This document shows, piece by piece, positions 1-8,043 of a stretch of DNA of 51,263 nucleotides. Position numbers and translations under genes: made by a program. The notes under the pieces are model-generated. The model was given only the letters and a program-made list of their open reading frames with translations, was not told the origin of the DNA and ran no database searches. The stretch comes from an uncultured Bacteroidales bacterium (lineage in GTDB: Bacteria; Bacteroidota; Bacteroidia; Bacteroidales; Bacteroidaceae). Where the stretch lies: NCBI GenBank assembly GCA_937901185.1, contig CALCHR010000130.1, positions 1-51,263 on the forward strand. The letters run 5' to 3'. Numbering within the stretch: the first letter of the stretch is position 1; each line of letters begins with the position of its first letter.

Positions 1-62
1 AAATTCACCTAGCTTTTACCTAAGAAACGCCCGAAAATGACCCTTGATTTTCAGGTGATTAT
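1..62 (-). repeat. Intergenic modular repeat, copy A (cut by window edge)
   Basis: Reverse-oriented copy of the repeat family seen at six other places here. It contains the last 21-bp unit (CACCTAGCTTTTACC), then CTAAGAAACGCCCGAAAATG, then CTTGATTTTCAGG and GATTATAA. Its reverse complement matches the copy at 46230 almost base for base through the head. The tandem units that should lie to its left are outside the window. The following stretch to 304 holds no gene; only a possible promoter near 171 was noted. Confidence 0.8.
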
Positions 63-170
63 AAAGGGCAGCAAAACTACTATCTTTTTGCCTGCAACCA
101 GTCGTTGTGAAAAAATTGCAACTGTTAACTATATTTAACTAATCAGGGGGGGTAAAATGGCGGGTATTTG

Positions 171-178
171 TAAATTTG
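171..178 (+). promoter_or_regulatory. Possible -7 element for BspA-like gene 1
   Basis: TAAATTTG fits the Bacteroidetes -7 consensus TAnnTTTG. No TTG is found at the expected 19-20 bp upstream, so support is partial. If used, it would give a leader of about 120 nt before the ATG at 305. Confidence 0.35.
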
Positions 179-304
179 CGAGGTGGGGATTGCCTGATTT
201 TAGAAAAGGAAAGGCTTTTGCGTAGGCGTTGTAGCTGAAAAAATGATTCCCCAAAAAACAGATATGGAATATATACCATTTATTTATAATATAAAAATAA
301 TACT

Positions 305-2116
305 ATGACTATGAGAAAAATTTGTAGCCTTTTGTTGCTCCTCCTGATTGGGAGTGGAGCGGTATCCGCAAAGATTATTACGGGTAAATGTGGAGAAAAT
401 CTGACCTGGGAGCTAAACACCCGAAGTGGAGAGTTAGTAATCCGTGGAGAGGGAGACATGCGCGGTTATCATCATAGACCATGGGCTGATTATGGTAAGA
501 AGATTACCTCAGCTCGTTTCGACGATGGGGTGACGAGGATTACTTATAACTGTTTTGCAGAGTGCCCTAATCTGAAAAATATAGAGTTCCCCAAATCTTT
601 GGAATCTATTGGCCGCGATGCACTGGATAACACTGCCTGGTATAAGAATCAACCGGACGGGGTGGTCTATGTGGGGGATATTCTGTATAAATATAAAGGC
701 GAAATGCCTGCTAATACTTCCATCGTGGTTAAAGAGGGTACTCGTAGAATTGAGATGGGTGCATTTTCAGGATGCTCGGAACTGGTGGGCGTGAAAGTCC
801 CTACTTCTGTTGCGCAGATAGAAAATAATGCGTTTTATGGCTGCGTGGCTCTCTCAAATGTGGAAATTCCCCTTTCTGTTACCTACATCGGATACGCGGC
901 TTTTATGGATACAGAATGGTATAAGAACCAACCGGACGGACCTGTCTATGTGGGGAGCGTATTCTATAAATACAAAGGTGAAATGCCGGAGGGCACTTCG
1001 GTAGTGATTAAGGAAGGAACCACTTGTGTTACTGGTTATGCGTTCTATGATTGCAAGGGATTGGTGGATGTTCAGATTCCAAACTCTGTTGCATCTATAG
1101 ACGAAGCCGCCTTTGGAGGTTGCATGAGCCTTACTAAAGTGGAATTACCACAGTCTCTCACAACTATATCCATGCGTTCCTTTGAGCGTTGTTCTAATCT
1201 GGAGAACGTAACTATGCCAAACTCTGTCACAAGCATTCAGCACTCGGCTTTTTCTGGCTGCTCCAATCTGAAGACCATTGAGATTCCTGAGGCCGTAACT
1301 ATAATAGAGAGTGGAGCTTTTGAAAAGTCCGGCTTGACATCTCTGGAAATACCCAATTCTGTGACCCAATTGGGAGACGGAGTGGTGAAGGATTGTGCTC
1401 AACTGCGTTGCGTAAAGCTTCCCAATACTATTACTTCTCTGGATGAGCAGATGTTTGCAGGATGTGTAGCCTTGGAGAGCCTAGAGATTCCTCAGAGCGT
1501 AACAAAGATAAATCCCCGTGCATTTGCAGGCTGTGTTTCCTTGAAAGAAGTAAAGATACCGGCGACGGTAACTGCTATCGGAGATTTTGCATTTGAGGGC
1601 TGTGTGAGCCTGCCGGCTATTAAAGTGCCTCAATCTGTAAAGGAACTGGGCAGAGGTGTTTTCTTAAATTGTGCGGCACTTACTGAGGTTGTTCTTCCGG
1701 ATTCTTTGGAAGTTATTCCAGAGGCTATGTTTGCAGGTTGTGTTGCTCTGCCGGGAATAAATATTCCTAAAACTGTTACAGCTATAGAAGATGGCGCTTT
1801 TGTAGGATGCGCAGGGCTGCGTTATGTGGAGATTCCGCCTTTTGTAAAAAGTATTGGTCGTATGGCCTTTTATGCTTGTACCGGAATGGAGGATATAAAA
1901 TTAACGCCAGAAGTTCCCCCTACTATTTTTGATAACACATTTTCTCATATAGCTATTGGGCAAACAGGCCTTGTTGTAAATGTTGGCTTCATTGACATAT
2001 ACAGCGAAGCGAAAGGCTGGGAAAATTTTAGCTCATTCAGCGAGAAGGCAGAAGATGGAACAGGAGCAACAAGGATGGTCAAAATGACGTTTAAAGTTCC
2101 AGCAGTTGTAGATTAA
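305..2116 (+). CDS. BspA-like leucine-rich repeat (LRR_5) surface protein 1
   Basis: A 603-residue protein with an N-terminal signal peptide (hydrophobic stretch LLLLLLIGSGAVSA), so exported. The body is a run of about 22-25-residue LRR_5 repeats of the pattern IPxSVTxIGxxAFxGCxxL, the hallmark of BspA-family proteins that often bind host or bacterial surfaces. Two longer insertions around residues 112-140 and 205-235 repeat a WYKNQPDG..VYVG..YKYKGEMP block, indicating an internal duplication. The C-terminus (..MTFKVPAVVD) shows no type IX secretion sorting domain, unlike the paralogue at 47090, so how it is anchored is unclear. ATG at 305 or 311 could both start translation. It is followed directly by a strong terminator. 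Confidence 0.9.
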   Translation: MTMRKICSLLLLLLIGSGAVSAKIITGKCGENLTWELNTRSGELVIRGEGDMRGYHHRPWADYGKKITSARFDDGVTRITYNCFAECPNLKNIEFPKSLESIGRDALDNTAWYKNQPDGVVYVGDILYKYKGEMPANTSIVVKEGTRRIEMGAFSGCSELVGVKVPTSVAQIENNAFYGCVALSNVEIPLSVTYIGYAAFMDTEWYKNQPDGPVYVGSVFYKYKGEMPEGTSVVIKEGTTCVTGYAFYDCKGLVDVQIPNSVASIDEAAFGGCMSLTKVELPQSLTTISMRSFERCSNLENVTMPNSVTSIQHSAFSGCSNLKTIEIPEAVTIIESGAFEKSGLTSLEIPNSVTQLGDGVVKDCAQLRCVKLPNTITSLDEQMFAGCVALESLEIPQSVTKINPRAFAGCVSLKEVKIPATVTAIGDFAFEGCVSLPAIKVPQSVKELGRGVFLNCAALTEVVLPDSLEVIPEAMFAGCVALPGINIPKTVTAIEDGAFVGCAGLRYVEIPPFVKSIGRMAFYACTGMEDIKLTPEVPPTIFDNTFSHIAIGQTGLVVNVGFIDIYSEAKGWENFSSFSEKAEDGTGATRMVKMTFKVPAVVD

Positions 2117-2135
2117 AGGGTAGTCTGAAAATAAT

Positions 2136-2168
2136 AAGCCGGCTGAAGAGTTAGTTTCAGCCGGCTTT
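2136..2168 (+). terminator. Terminator of BspA-like gene 1
   Basis: AAGCCGGCTGAA and TTTCAGCCGGCTT form a 12-bp GC-rich stem with a short loop, followed by TTTA, 20 bases after the stop codon. The reverse strand also ends in A/T-rich sequence, so it may also stop leftward transcription from the small ORF at 2219. Confidence 0.85.
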
Positions 2169-2218
2169 TATGTTGCTCTTGTTTATAAACAAAGGAATAC
2201 TCTGTTGCTTTGCTTTTC

Positions 2219-2347
2219 TTATCTCAATTGGGGCAATAGCTTTGCTATTTGCTGGGCGATGCTTTGGCACATAGTACTGTTGCCCATAGTTTGGTATCGC
2301 TTGAGGCGATAGTTTAGCGTTCTGATAGTTTTGTCTTCTGTCTTCAT
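2219..2347 (-). CDS. Small 42-residue basic protein, unknown
   Basis: An ORF from ATG (2347) to TAA (2219) encodes 42 residues: a charged start (MKTEDK), a basic middle with RTLNYRLKRYQTMGN, and an amphipathic helix-like end (SIAQQIAKLLPQLR). It has no signal peptide or membrane segment. Support for it being real is positional: it sits in an otherwise gene-free stretch, a TATCTTTG -7 motif lies 63 bp upstream, and a hairpin (CCGCTG/CAGCGG) lies in its leader. A perfect palindrome TTGTTTATAAACAA (2179-2192) follows its stop. I do not recognise a family. It could instead be a chance ORF in an RNA gene. Confidence 0.45.
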   Translation of the reverse strand: MKTEDKTIRTLNYRLKRYQTMGNSTMCQSIAQQIAKLLPQLR

Positions 2348-2365
2348 AATCGTCTTGTTTTTCTG

Positions 2366-2417
2366 CCGCTGCGTTTCAGCGGCTGTTAGTTCTATTCTTT
2401 CTTACGATACAAAGATA
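2366..2417 (-). promoter_or_regulatory. Promoter -7 motif and leader hairpin of the small ORF
   Basis: Reading leftward, TATCTTTG (2410-2417) matches TAnnTTTG; the -33 position has only TGT in place of TTG. The predicted leader contains a 6-bp stem CCGCTG/CAGCGG with a 5-nt loop (2366-2382), about 18 bases before the ATG. Confidence 0.45.
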
Positions 2418-2596
2418 CTTAAAATCTGAGAGACGTACAGCTCAGTGCTGTTATTTCTTTCTGTAAATTGTAGATTTTTTGCTATTGGTTTCCGGTTTGT
2501 AATCTCCACTTGCTTTTCTGAACATCTACGGAGTGCAGATAACTTATTCAGGCTTTATGGAGAGCTATTCTCTAAAACTTTTTACCAATATGTATA

Positions 2597-2626
2597 AAAG
2601 AAAAAGCCTCTCAGCGAACTGAAAGG
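2597..2626 (-). terminator. Terminator downstream of tRNA-Asp
   Basis: Leftward, CCTTTCAG-TTCG-CTGAGAGG forms an 8-bp stem (one mismatch) with a TTCG loop, followed by CTTTTTCTTTT. It lies immediately after the tRNA 3' end. Confidence 0.8.
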
Positions 2627-2631
2627 TTTTG

Positions 2632-2705
2632 CGGTGCGTACGGGACTCGAACCCGTGACCCCATGCGTGACAGGCATGTATTCTAACCAACTGAACTAAC
2701 GCACC
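2632..2705 (-). tRNA. tRNA-Asp (GTC)
   Basis: The reverse strand folds into a cloverleaf: acceptor stem GGTGCGT/ACGCACC, anticodon stem CATGC/GCATG around loop CTGTCAC (anticodon GTC, Asp), and T arm ACGGG-TTCGAGT-CCCGT. The discriminator base is G, as expected for tRNA-Asp. The CCA end is not encoded. It is a single tRNA gene with its own promoter and terminator. Confidence 0.97.
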
Positions 2706-2755
2706 AAATTTCTTTTGTGATACTCGCGTGTATCGTTCTTGCTTGTTTGCGAGTG

Positions 2756-2786
2756 CAAAGGTAGTACTTATTTTTATACTGACAAA
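2756..2786 (-). promoter_or_regulatory. Promoter of tRNA-Asp
   Basis: Leftward TTTG (2783-2786), a 19-bp spacer, then TACCTTTG (2756-2763): a full match to the Bacteroidetes primary sigma consensus TTG-N19-TAnnTTTG. It lies between the GNAT stop codon at 2792 and the tRNA. Confidence 0.85.
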
Positions 2787-2791
2787 TATTT

Positions 2792-3328
2792 TCAAGGATT
2801 TTTTTCGATTTTTTTTTGAAAAATAATTGCATCGGCATATTTTCCTTCTGCAAAATGCCATTCGGGGAGCTTTGCTATTGGGGTGTAACCTACTGATTGA
2901 AAGAGATTTGAAGCTGCTTTATTATGCTGCGCAATGACGTAGGCATAAATTTGGTGTAAGCGAATATTTTTTTCTGCAAATTCTGTAAAAATTTTTAGAG
3001 CTTGCTTACCGTAGCCTTTTTTTTGGTGTGAAGATAATATGGTGATACCTATTTCTGCACGTCCATGGTGGGGCTGATAGTCGGTAAGGTCGATAACGCC
3101 AATGGGGGTGTTACTTTCTTTTAAGCAGATGGCCATGCGCAATTCCTGGCATTGGTAGATGTCTTGCGGCTGGTTGGCTATATATTGCTTGATAGCATAT
3201 CGCGATACCGGAGTATGGGGGCCGGCGGCGCTCCAAGGGTTGCCGTCGTTTTCTATCAAGTAGAGCCATTCCAGATCTTCGGGTTCTAGGGCTCGCAGAT
3301 AGATGCTTTCAGCTTCTATATGATACAT
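2792..3328 (-). CDS. GNAT-family N-acetyltransferase (RimJ/RimL-like)
   Basis: 178 residues with the layout of the Acetyltransf_3 branch: an opening IYLRALEPEDLEWLY typical of RimJ/RimL-like enzymes, then AEIGITILSSHQKKGYGKQAL, in which the Q/R-x-x-G-x-G/A acetyl-CoA loop is QKKGYG, then NKAASNLFQSVGY near residue 140. It transfers acetyl from acetyl-CoA to an amine; the substrate (ribosomal protein N-terminus or small molecule) cannot be told. It is the last gene of the leftward recR unit, 15 bp after the glycosyltransferase. Confidence 0.88.
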   Translation of the reverse strand: MYHIEAESIYLRALEPEDLEWLYLIENDGNPWSAAGPHTPVSRYAIKQYIANQPQDIYQCQELRMAICLKESNTPIGVIDLTDYQPHHGRAEIGITILSSHQKKGYGKQALKIFTEFAEKNIRLHQIYAYVIAQHNKAASNLFQSVGYTPIAKLPEWHFAEGKYADAIIFQKKIEKNP

Positions 3329-3343
3329 GGGGCTGTAGTTTTT

Positions 3344-4549
3344 CTATAGTGGATAGGTTGCCGCAGTCGTGATGGCTGTTCTGTTTCGGCTGGTGTAGGT
3401 GCCCAAGGAATGTTTTCTGGGGGAACTATAGAAAATATCCAGTAGCGTATGATGGCTATATACATCCAAGTCGTAGATGATATAATAGCGATGGGCTATA
3501 GCGTTACCTATTTGGAGATGTCCTTGGGGCAAATCTTCTTCGGAGGCAGTGATACATTCGATGTCAAGTTGCCAACGCTCTGCTATTTGTTTTATATCTT
3601 GGGCGTTCTTTTCGCTTCCAAGGAACAAGAACTTCTCTTCTTTTTCTCTGACACCAAGTGATAGATATCGTCCCAAAGATTCTATGCCTCTGCCACAAAG
3701 GGCGATGATGGCTCGGGCAATTATGGCGAACTTAATGGGGATGGATAGGACTTGATGGTAGTGGCGATAGTGCTTCTTGAAGAAGATGAGCATAGCCTCG
3801 TAGAATATGTGGACATATTTGTAAGAGCTTTTTTGTGTGCTCTCGCCCTTGTAGTGTAAGATGATGGTAGGATGGTAATAATTGTGGAGGCCGGCTAAGC
3901 GCATGCGATGGGAGAGGTCGATGTCTTCGCCATACATGAAAAAATCTTCATCAAACAAGCCGCAGCGCTGCAATGCCTTTTGTGTGGTCATAAAGAACGC
4001 GCCAGATATGATTTCTATCTCCTCAATCTGTTCCTCATCTAGATAGCGCATGTAGTATTTTCCGAACAACTTTGAGAGGGGGAAGGCGGCTGCCAAACCA
4101 CTCATCTTGCAAAAAGCAGTCCAGGGGGTGGGCAGTCCTCTTCTTGACTCAAAGGCAAAAGCTCCGTCGGCTTTGATCATCCTAACGCCCAGGCCGCCTA
4201 AATCGGGACAGGTGTCTGCAAACTTGATACAATCGCCGAGGGTGTTTTCTGTGAGCAAGGTGTCCGGATTTAAGAAAAGAATGTATTCACCCTTTGCTTG
4301 GCGGGCAGCTTGGTTGTTAGCGCGGCCAAATCCTACGTTGCGGGAGTTGGCAATGAGATGCAAATGGGGATAGGATGCTGCGGGAAACTGATTTACCAGA
4401 TGCTCGATGGTGTTGTCGCGTGAGTTGTTGTCCACCACAAAAACCTCGGTCTCAATGCCGGCATGTTCTGCAGACTTCCAAATGGAGCGTATACACTGTT
4501 CTATATAGTGCTTTACGTTGTAGCTGATGATGATGACAGAAAGTTTCAT
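3344..4549 (-). CDS. Family 2 glycosyltransferase
   Basis: About 401 residues starting at MKLSVIIISYN. This start overlaps the stop of the upstream gene as ATGA, so it is preferred over the longer reading frame to 4591. A GT-A fold fills the first ~230 residues: nucleotide-binding start VIIISYN, VVDNNSRDNT, the DxD-like site LNPDT, and EDIDLSHR with the acceptor-side acidic residues. A hydrophobic segment near residues 260-290 may touch the membrane. The C-terminal ~100 residues (from KFLFLGSEKNA) look like a separate small domain that I cannot name. It resembles rhamnosyl-type transferases of surface polysaccharide pathways; donor and acceptor are unknown. Confidence 0.88.
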   Translation of the reverse strand: MKLSVIIISYNVKHYIEQCIRSIWKSAEHAGIETEVFVVDNNSRDNTIEHLVNQFPAASYPHLHLIANSRNVGFGRANNQAARQAKGEYILFLNPDTLLTENTLGDCIKFADTCPDLGGLGVRMIKADGAFAFESRRGLPTPWTAFCKMSGLAAAFPLSKLFGKYYMRYLDEEQIEEIEIISGAFFMTTQKALQRCGLFDEDFFMYGEDIDLSHRMRLAGLHNYYHPTIILHYKGESTQKSSYKYVHIFYEAMLIFFKKHYRHYHQVLSIPIKFAIIARAIIALCGRGIESLGRYLSLGVREKEEKFLFLGSEKNAQDIKQIAERWQLDIECITASEEDLPQGHLQIGNAIAHRYYIIYDLDVYSHHTLLDIFYSSPRKHSLGTYTSRNRTAITTAATYPL

Positions 4550-4977
4550 TGCTCGTGCTTGGATTGGAACGCAGTAGCCGAGGGCCAGCAAAACAATATG
4601 CTTATGAGCGTGATGAGCAGAGCATAGATGGCCGACTCGCTATAGGTGGCATAATATATCAATGTGTTTCCCAGAATAGGGGTGGCTATGCAAAGGAGTT
4701 GTCTGTTTACCCATTTCTGATAGGCTGCTAGAGCTTTTTGCTCATCCTTGTCAGAGATTTCCAACTTGGCTTTAGGGAATGCAGGAAGTTTTAAGGCCAA
4801 GTAAACGCCTAGCAATGTTAAGAAGATAGAGAGTAGTCCGGCTGTGTAGCTGGCTTCTGAATTGGTAGAGAATAATCCGGAAGGGATAATCTCTGTCTCG
4901 AAGAGTAGAAACAGTATTGCTGTTACTCCCAAAATCGATAAGTAGAGGGCTTGCAGCCTCTTTATGGTAGTTTTCAT
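4546..4977 (-). CDS. Four-helix membrane protein, unknown function
   Basis: 143 residues with four predicted transmembrane segments (about residues 10-28, 45-63, 93-110 and 113-130) and a short charged loop (KAKLEISDKDEQ) between helices 2 and 3. No catalytic motif is visible and I do not recognise a named family. It overlaps recR by 4 bp upstream (ATGA) and the glycosyltransferase by 4 bp downstream (ATGA), so translation of the three genes is probably coupled. Confidence 0.8.
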   Translation of the reverse strand: MKTTIKRLQALYLSILGVTAILFLLFETEIIPSGLFSTNSEASYTAGLLSIFLTLLGVYLALKLPAFPKAKLEISDKDEQKALAAYQKWVNRQLLCIATPILGNTLIYYATYSESAIYALLITLISILFCWPSATAFQSKHEQ

Positions 4978-5606
4978 AATGCGTTACCTCTTTGTTGGGA
5001 AAGTTCTACGCGGGCTATGATAGAGCGTCCGAGCGTTACTTCGTCCGTGTATTCTAATTCGTCGCCCACGTTGATGCCGCGTGCCAGCACTGTGAGTTTT
5101 ACATTGTAGTCTGCCAGCTTGCGAGAAATGTAAAAGTTGGTGGTGTCGCCTTCCATTGTTGGGTTGAGAGCCAGAATCACTTCTTTGACATCTCCGGCAG
5201 CCACGCGGGTGGCGAGCGATTCCATTTCCAAATCCTTAGGTCCTATGCCGTCCATGGGTGAAATCACGCCGCCCAATACATGGTAGAGCCCTTTGAACTG
5301 TCCGGTGTTTTCTATGGCTAATACGTTCTGTATGTTTTCCACCACGCAGATGGTAGAGCTGTCGCGATGCGGATTGGAGCAGATGTCGCAAATCTCGGTA
5401 TCGCATAGGCTGTGACACACCTTGCAGTATTTCACCTCGTCCTTTAATTGTGTAAGGCTGTTAGCCAATGCGTGGCATTGGCTGCTGTCTTGTCGCAACA
5501 TCCAAAGCACCAAACGGAGCGCAGTCTTACGCCCGATGCCCGGCAGTTTGGCAAACTCGCCTACTGCCTTTTCCAAAAGTTTAGAAGGATATTCTTCGCC
5601 AGACAT
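4974..5606 (-). CDS. recR: Recombination mediator protein RecR
   Basis: 210 residues from MSGEEYPSKLLEKAV, the usual RecR length and start; the frame stays open to 5894 but the promoter motif at 5622-5629 puts the extension outside the transcript. The helix-hairpin-helix KLPGIGRKTALRLVLW is near residue 20, then a four-cysteine zinc finger (CKVCHSLCDTEICDIC), then a Toprim domain with VVENIQNVLAIE and the VILALNPTMEGDTT block. RecR works with RecF/RecO to load RecA on single-stranded gaps. It leads a leftward unit with a membrane protein, a glycosyltransferase and a GNAT enzyme. Confidence 0.97.
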   Translation of the reverse strand: MSGEEYPSKLLEKAVGEFAKLPGIGRKTALRLVLWMLRQDSSQCHALANSLTQLKDEVKYCKVCHSLCDTEICDICSNPHRDSSTICVVENIQNVLAIENTGQFKGLYHVLGGVISPMDGIGPKDLEMESLATRVAAGDVKEVILALNPTMEGDTTNFYISRKLADYNVKLTVLARGINVGDELEYTDEVTLGRSIIARVELSQQRGNAL

Positions 5607-5621
5607 GGATGATATTTTCTG

Positions 5622-5629
5622 CAAAGGTA
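5622..5629 (-). promoter_or_regulatory. -7 element of recR
   Basis: Leftward TACCTTTG, a full TAnnTTTG match, ends 15 bp before the recR ATG, giving a very short leader. No clear TTG at -33. It is back to back with the engB promoter. Confidence 0.6.
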
Positions 5630-5650
5630 AAGAATGTCGGTGAAAAATTC

Positions 5651-5705
5651 TATCTTTGTCGGAGAAAAAGTGCAAACAGTCTGCCTGATATATCCCTTTA
5701 TCAGG
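5651..5705 (+). promoter_or_regulatory. -7 element and leader hairpin of engB
   Basis: TATCTTTG (5651-5658) matches TAnnTTTG; no TTG is seen at -33. The leader then contains a perfect 7-bp hairpin, CCTGATA (5684-5690) and TATCAGG (5699-5705) with an 8-nt loop, 25 bp before the engB ATG. Confidence 0.55.
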
Positions 5706-5730
5706 ACACATATAATAATATAAGAAGAAT

Positions 5731-6348
5731 ATGGTAATACAAAATGCAGAGTTTGTAATTTCCAATACACGGATAGATAAATGCCCCACCGACGGCCGAC
5801 CGGAATACGCATTCATTGGGCGAAGCAATGTCGGAAAGAGTAGCTTAATCAATATGCTGACCAACAGAAAGGGGCTGGCTATGACTTCGGCCACTCCCGG
5901 TAAGACTATGCTGATAAACCATTTCTTGATAAATAGAGAATGGTATTTGGTAGACCTTCCCGGTTATGGCTATGCCAAGCGAGGCAAGGCTGCAATGGCC
6001 GAGCTGACGCAGATTATAGAAGGCTATGTGTTGGGGCGGACAGAACTGACCTGCCTCTTTGTTTTGATAGATTCGCGCCTGACGCCTCAAAAAATAGATC
6101 TGGAATTTATCCATTGGCTTGGAGAAAACGGCATCCCTTTCTCTGTTATTTTTACAAAGGCTGACAAGCCTAAGCGTGGAGAGCTGAAACAGAATGTACA
6201 AGTGTTTCTTGACAAACTCTCTGAAGAGTGGGAAGAACTGCCACCTTATTTTGTGACAAGTTCGGAGGCAAAAACCGGGCGTGAAGAGTTGCTTGATTAT
6301 ATAGAACAGATTAACCAGCAACTCCTTGCTGAGGAAAAGCAAGGTTAA
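5731..6348 (+). CDS. engB: Ribosome biogenesis GTPase EngB (YsxC/YihA)
   Basis: 205 residues, normal for this TRAFAC GTPase. G1 loop GRSNVGKSS near residue 30, G2 threonine in SATPGKT, G3 DLPGYGYAKRG near residue 75, G4 TKAD near residue 145, and an SSEAKTGREEL G5 region. EngB acts in the cytoplasm during late assembly of the large ribosomal subunit. The histidine kinase gene starts 2 bp after its stop, so the two are co-transcribed. Confidence 0.97.
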   Translation: MVIQNAEFVISNTRIDKCPTDGRPEYAFIGRSNVGKSSLINMLTNRKGLAMTSATPGKTMLINHFLINREWYLVDLPGYGYAKRGKAAMAELTQIIEGYVLGRTELTCLFVLIDSRLTPQKIDLEFIHWLGENGIPFSVIFTKADKPKRGELKQNVQVFLDKLSEEWEELPPYFVTSSEAKTGREELLDYIEQINQQLLAEEKQG

Positions 6349-6350
6349 GC

Positions 6351-7511
6351 ATGTGGTGGGGAAATCAAATAGGACGTGTTAAGGTAGCCTTAGTGGTAGG
6401 CGCTGTGCTGATAGCCGCAGCCTCGCTTGTGGTGTCTCACAGTTTGGTCAGAGACTTGGCTCGCGAGGAACAAAAGCGAATGGAAGTCTGGGCTGAGGCT
6501 ATGCGCTCCTTGATAAACGCCGACGGCACAACGGACCTCAACCTGGTGTTGCAGGTGCTCAACGGAAACACCACCATCCCGGTTATTGTGCAAGACGAGC
6601 AAGGCGAGGTGATGGAGCATCGCAACCTGCGCATCCCCACAGATGTCGACTCGTTGGCTTATATCAAGCAGACCGCCGAGGAGATGCGCCAAGCCGGCGA
6701 TGTGATGAAGATGAATCTTGCAGCAACCGACATTCCGGGCGAGCATATCTATATCTGTTATGAAGAGTCGGTCATGCTGCGCCGTTTGGCCTCATATCCT
6801 TATGTGCAGTTGGGCGTAGTAGGGCTATTTGTTGTCGTGGCTATCCTGGCATTGCTCTCCTCAAAACGCGCTGAGCAAAACAAAGTATGGGTAGGCCTCT
6901 CGCGTGAAACGGCTCATCAACTTGGCACTCCCATCTCCTCTTTAATGGCTTGGATACAGGTGTTGCGCGATGCCTATCCTGCTGATGCTCTTCTGCCCGA
7001 GATGGACAAAGACATCCGCCGCTTGGAGCTCATCGCTTCGCGATTTTCTAAAATAGGTTCGGTGCCAGAACTCAAACCCGAGAATCTCTGTACGGTTATA
7101 GAGCACGTGGTCGAATATATCGGACGGCGCGCCAGTGACAAAGTGATGCTTACCTGCAGCGTACCTTCAGACACCGTGATGGTCAAGATGTGTGCCCCGC
7201 TTTTTGAGTGGGTCATTGAAAATCTATGTAAAAATGCCATAGATGCCATGGGTGGAGAAGGAAAAATAGACATCTATGTCTATCGCTCCGGCAATCGCAT
7301 CGTGACCGAAGTGAGCGACACAGGAAAAGGTATAGCTCGTGGCGACTTCAAAAATGTGTTCCGCCCTGGCTTTACCACCAAGAAAAGAGGGTGGGGCTTA
7401 GGCTTGTCTTTGGCCAAACGCATTGTGGAAGAATATCATAATGGGCGCATCTACGTCAAGAGCAGCCAGCTCGGGCGAGGCACTACTTTCTGCATCGAAC
7501 TAAGAGCGTAA
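6351..7511 (+). CDS. Membrane sensor histidine kinase (orphan)
   Basis: 386 residues. One transmembrane helix near residues 10-30, a periplasmic sensor region of about 120 residues, a second helix near 155-175, then the kinase core: H-box SRETAHQLGTPISSL with the phospho-accepting His near residue 189, N-box ENLCKNAIDAM, G1 DTGKGI and G2 GWGLGLSLAKRIV. The H-box with HQLGTP is the Bacteroidetes form of HisKA. No response regulator lies nearby, so its partner is encoded elsewhere. Translation is probably coupled to engB, and a terminator follows at 7541. Confidence 0.93.
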   Translation: MWWGNQIGRVKVALVVGAVLIAAASLVVSHSLVRDLAREEQKRMEVWAEAMRSLINADGTTDLNLVLQVLNGNTTIPVIVQDEQGEVMEHRNLRIPTDVDSLAYIKQTAEEMRQAGDVMKMNLAATDIPGEHIYICYEESVMLRRLASYPYVQLGVVGLFVVVAILALLSSKRAEQNKVWVGLSRETAHQLGTPISSLMAWIQVLRDAYPADALLPEMDKDIRRLELIASRFSKIGSVPELKPENLCTVIEHVVEYIGRRASDKVMLTCSVPSDTVMVKMCAPLFEWVIENLCKNAIDAMGGEGKIDIYVYRSGNRIVTEVSDTGKGIARGDFKNVFRPGFTTKKRGWGLGLSLAKRIVEEYHNGRIYVKSSQLGRGTTFCIELRA

Positions 7512-7540
7512 GCACCATTCCTTAATGGAGAAATCTATAG

Positions 7541-7579
7541 CAGGCTACCTGATTTATTCTTGAGGAAGCCTGTTTTTTT
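7541..7579 (+). terminator. Terminator of engB-histidine kinase unit
   Basis: CAGGCTACCT and AGGAAGCCTG form a stem of about 9 pairs with one mismatch and a roughly 11-nt loop, followed by an eight-T run. Confidence 0.85.
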
Positions 7580-7677
7580 GTACCATGGTATACCCTTGAG
7601 TTTAGATGGAAGGGAGCATCTCGCCGTGGTGCTTGAGGGTGATAAAAAGTAGGCCAAAATGGCCTTGGTAACTAATT

Positions 7678-7795
7678 GATTTTCAATACCCATTTTCGGC
7701 AATTTCTTCGGTAACTACTAGGAAAATTTCGGTAACTACTAAGAAAATTTTGGTAACTACTAGTTTTTCCTAGTAAAGGCCTAAGTTTTTCTAGA
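7678..7795 (+). repeat. Intergenic modular repeat, copy B
   Basis: Forward copy: head TGATTTTCAATACC, then CATTTTCGGCAATTTCTTC, then three units beginning GGTAACTACTA at 21-bp steps (7710, 7731, 7752). The third unit turns into an inverted segment TTTTTCCTAGTA followed by CCTAAGTTTTTCTAG. It lies between the histidine kinase terminator and the lysozyme promoter. The rest of 7580-8010 is A/T-rich with no gene or RNA recognised. Confidence 0.85.
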
Positions 7796-8010
7796 ATGAA
7801 CACCTCTTTTTTTGTGGGATGAATTTGAGGCCGAAAAGAGGGCGGAGAGCAAGAGAAAAAATGCTTGCCGGATACTCGCTCCTTTCCTTTATGGAAAAAC
7901 CTAACTTTTGGAGAATGGTAGAAAAAGAAAAATCTTCTTTTCTGAAAACATTTTTGAAAATATTTAAGACAATGTTGCAGAAAAAGTACAACTATGTGGA
8001 TAGGAAATTG

Positions 8011-8018
8011 TAAATTTG
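8011..8018 (+). promoter_or_regulatory. -7 element of GH25 gene
   Basis: TAAATTTG matches TAnnTTTG, 26 bp before the ATG at 8044. No TTG at the expected -33 distance. Confidence 0.5.
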
Positions 8019-8043
8019 CGTAGTTTTTTGAGAATCAGCCCCT

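Noticed and set aside
7678..7795. CRISPR array from the regular 21-bp repeats
   Set aside because: Units are adjacent with no unique spacers and no cas genes are present.
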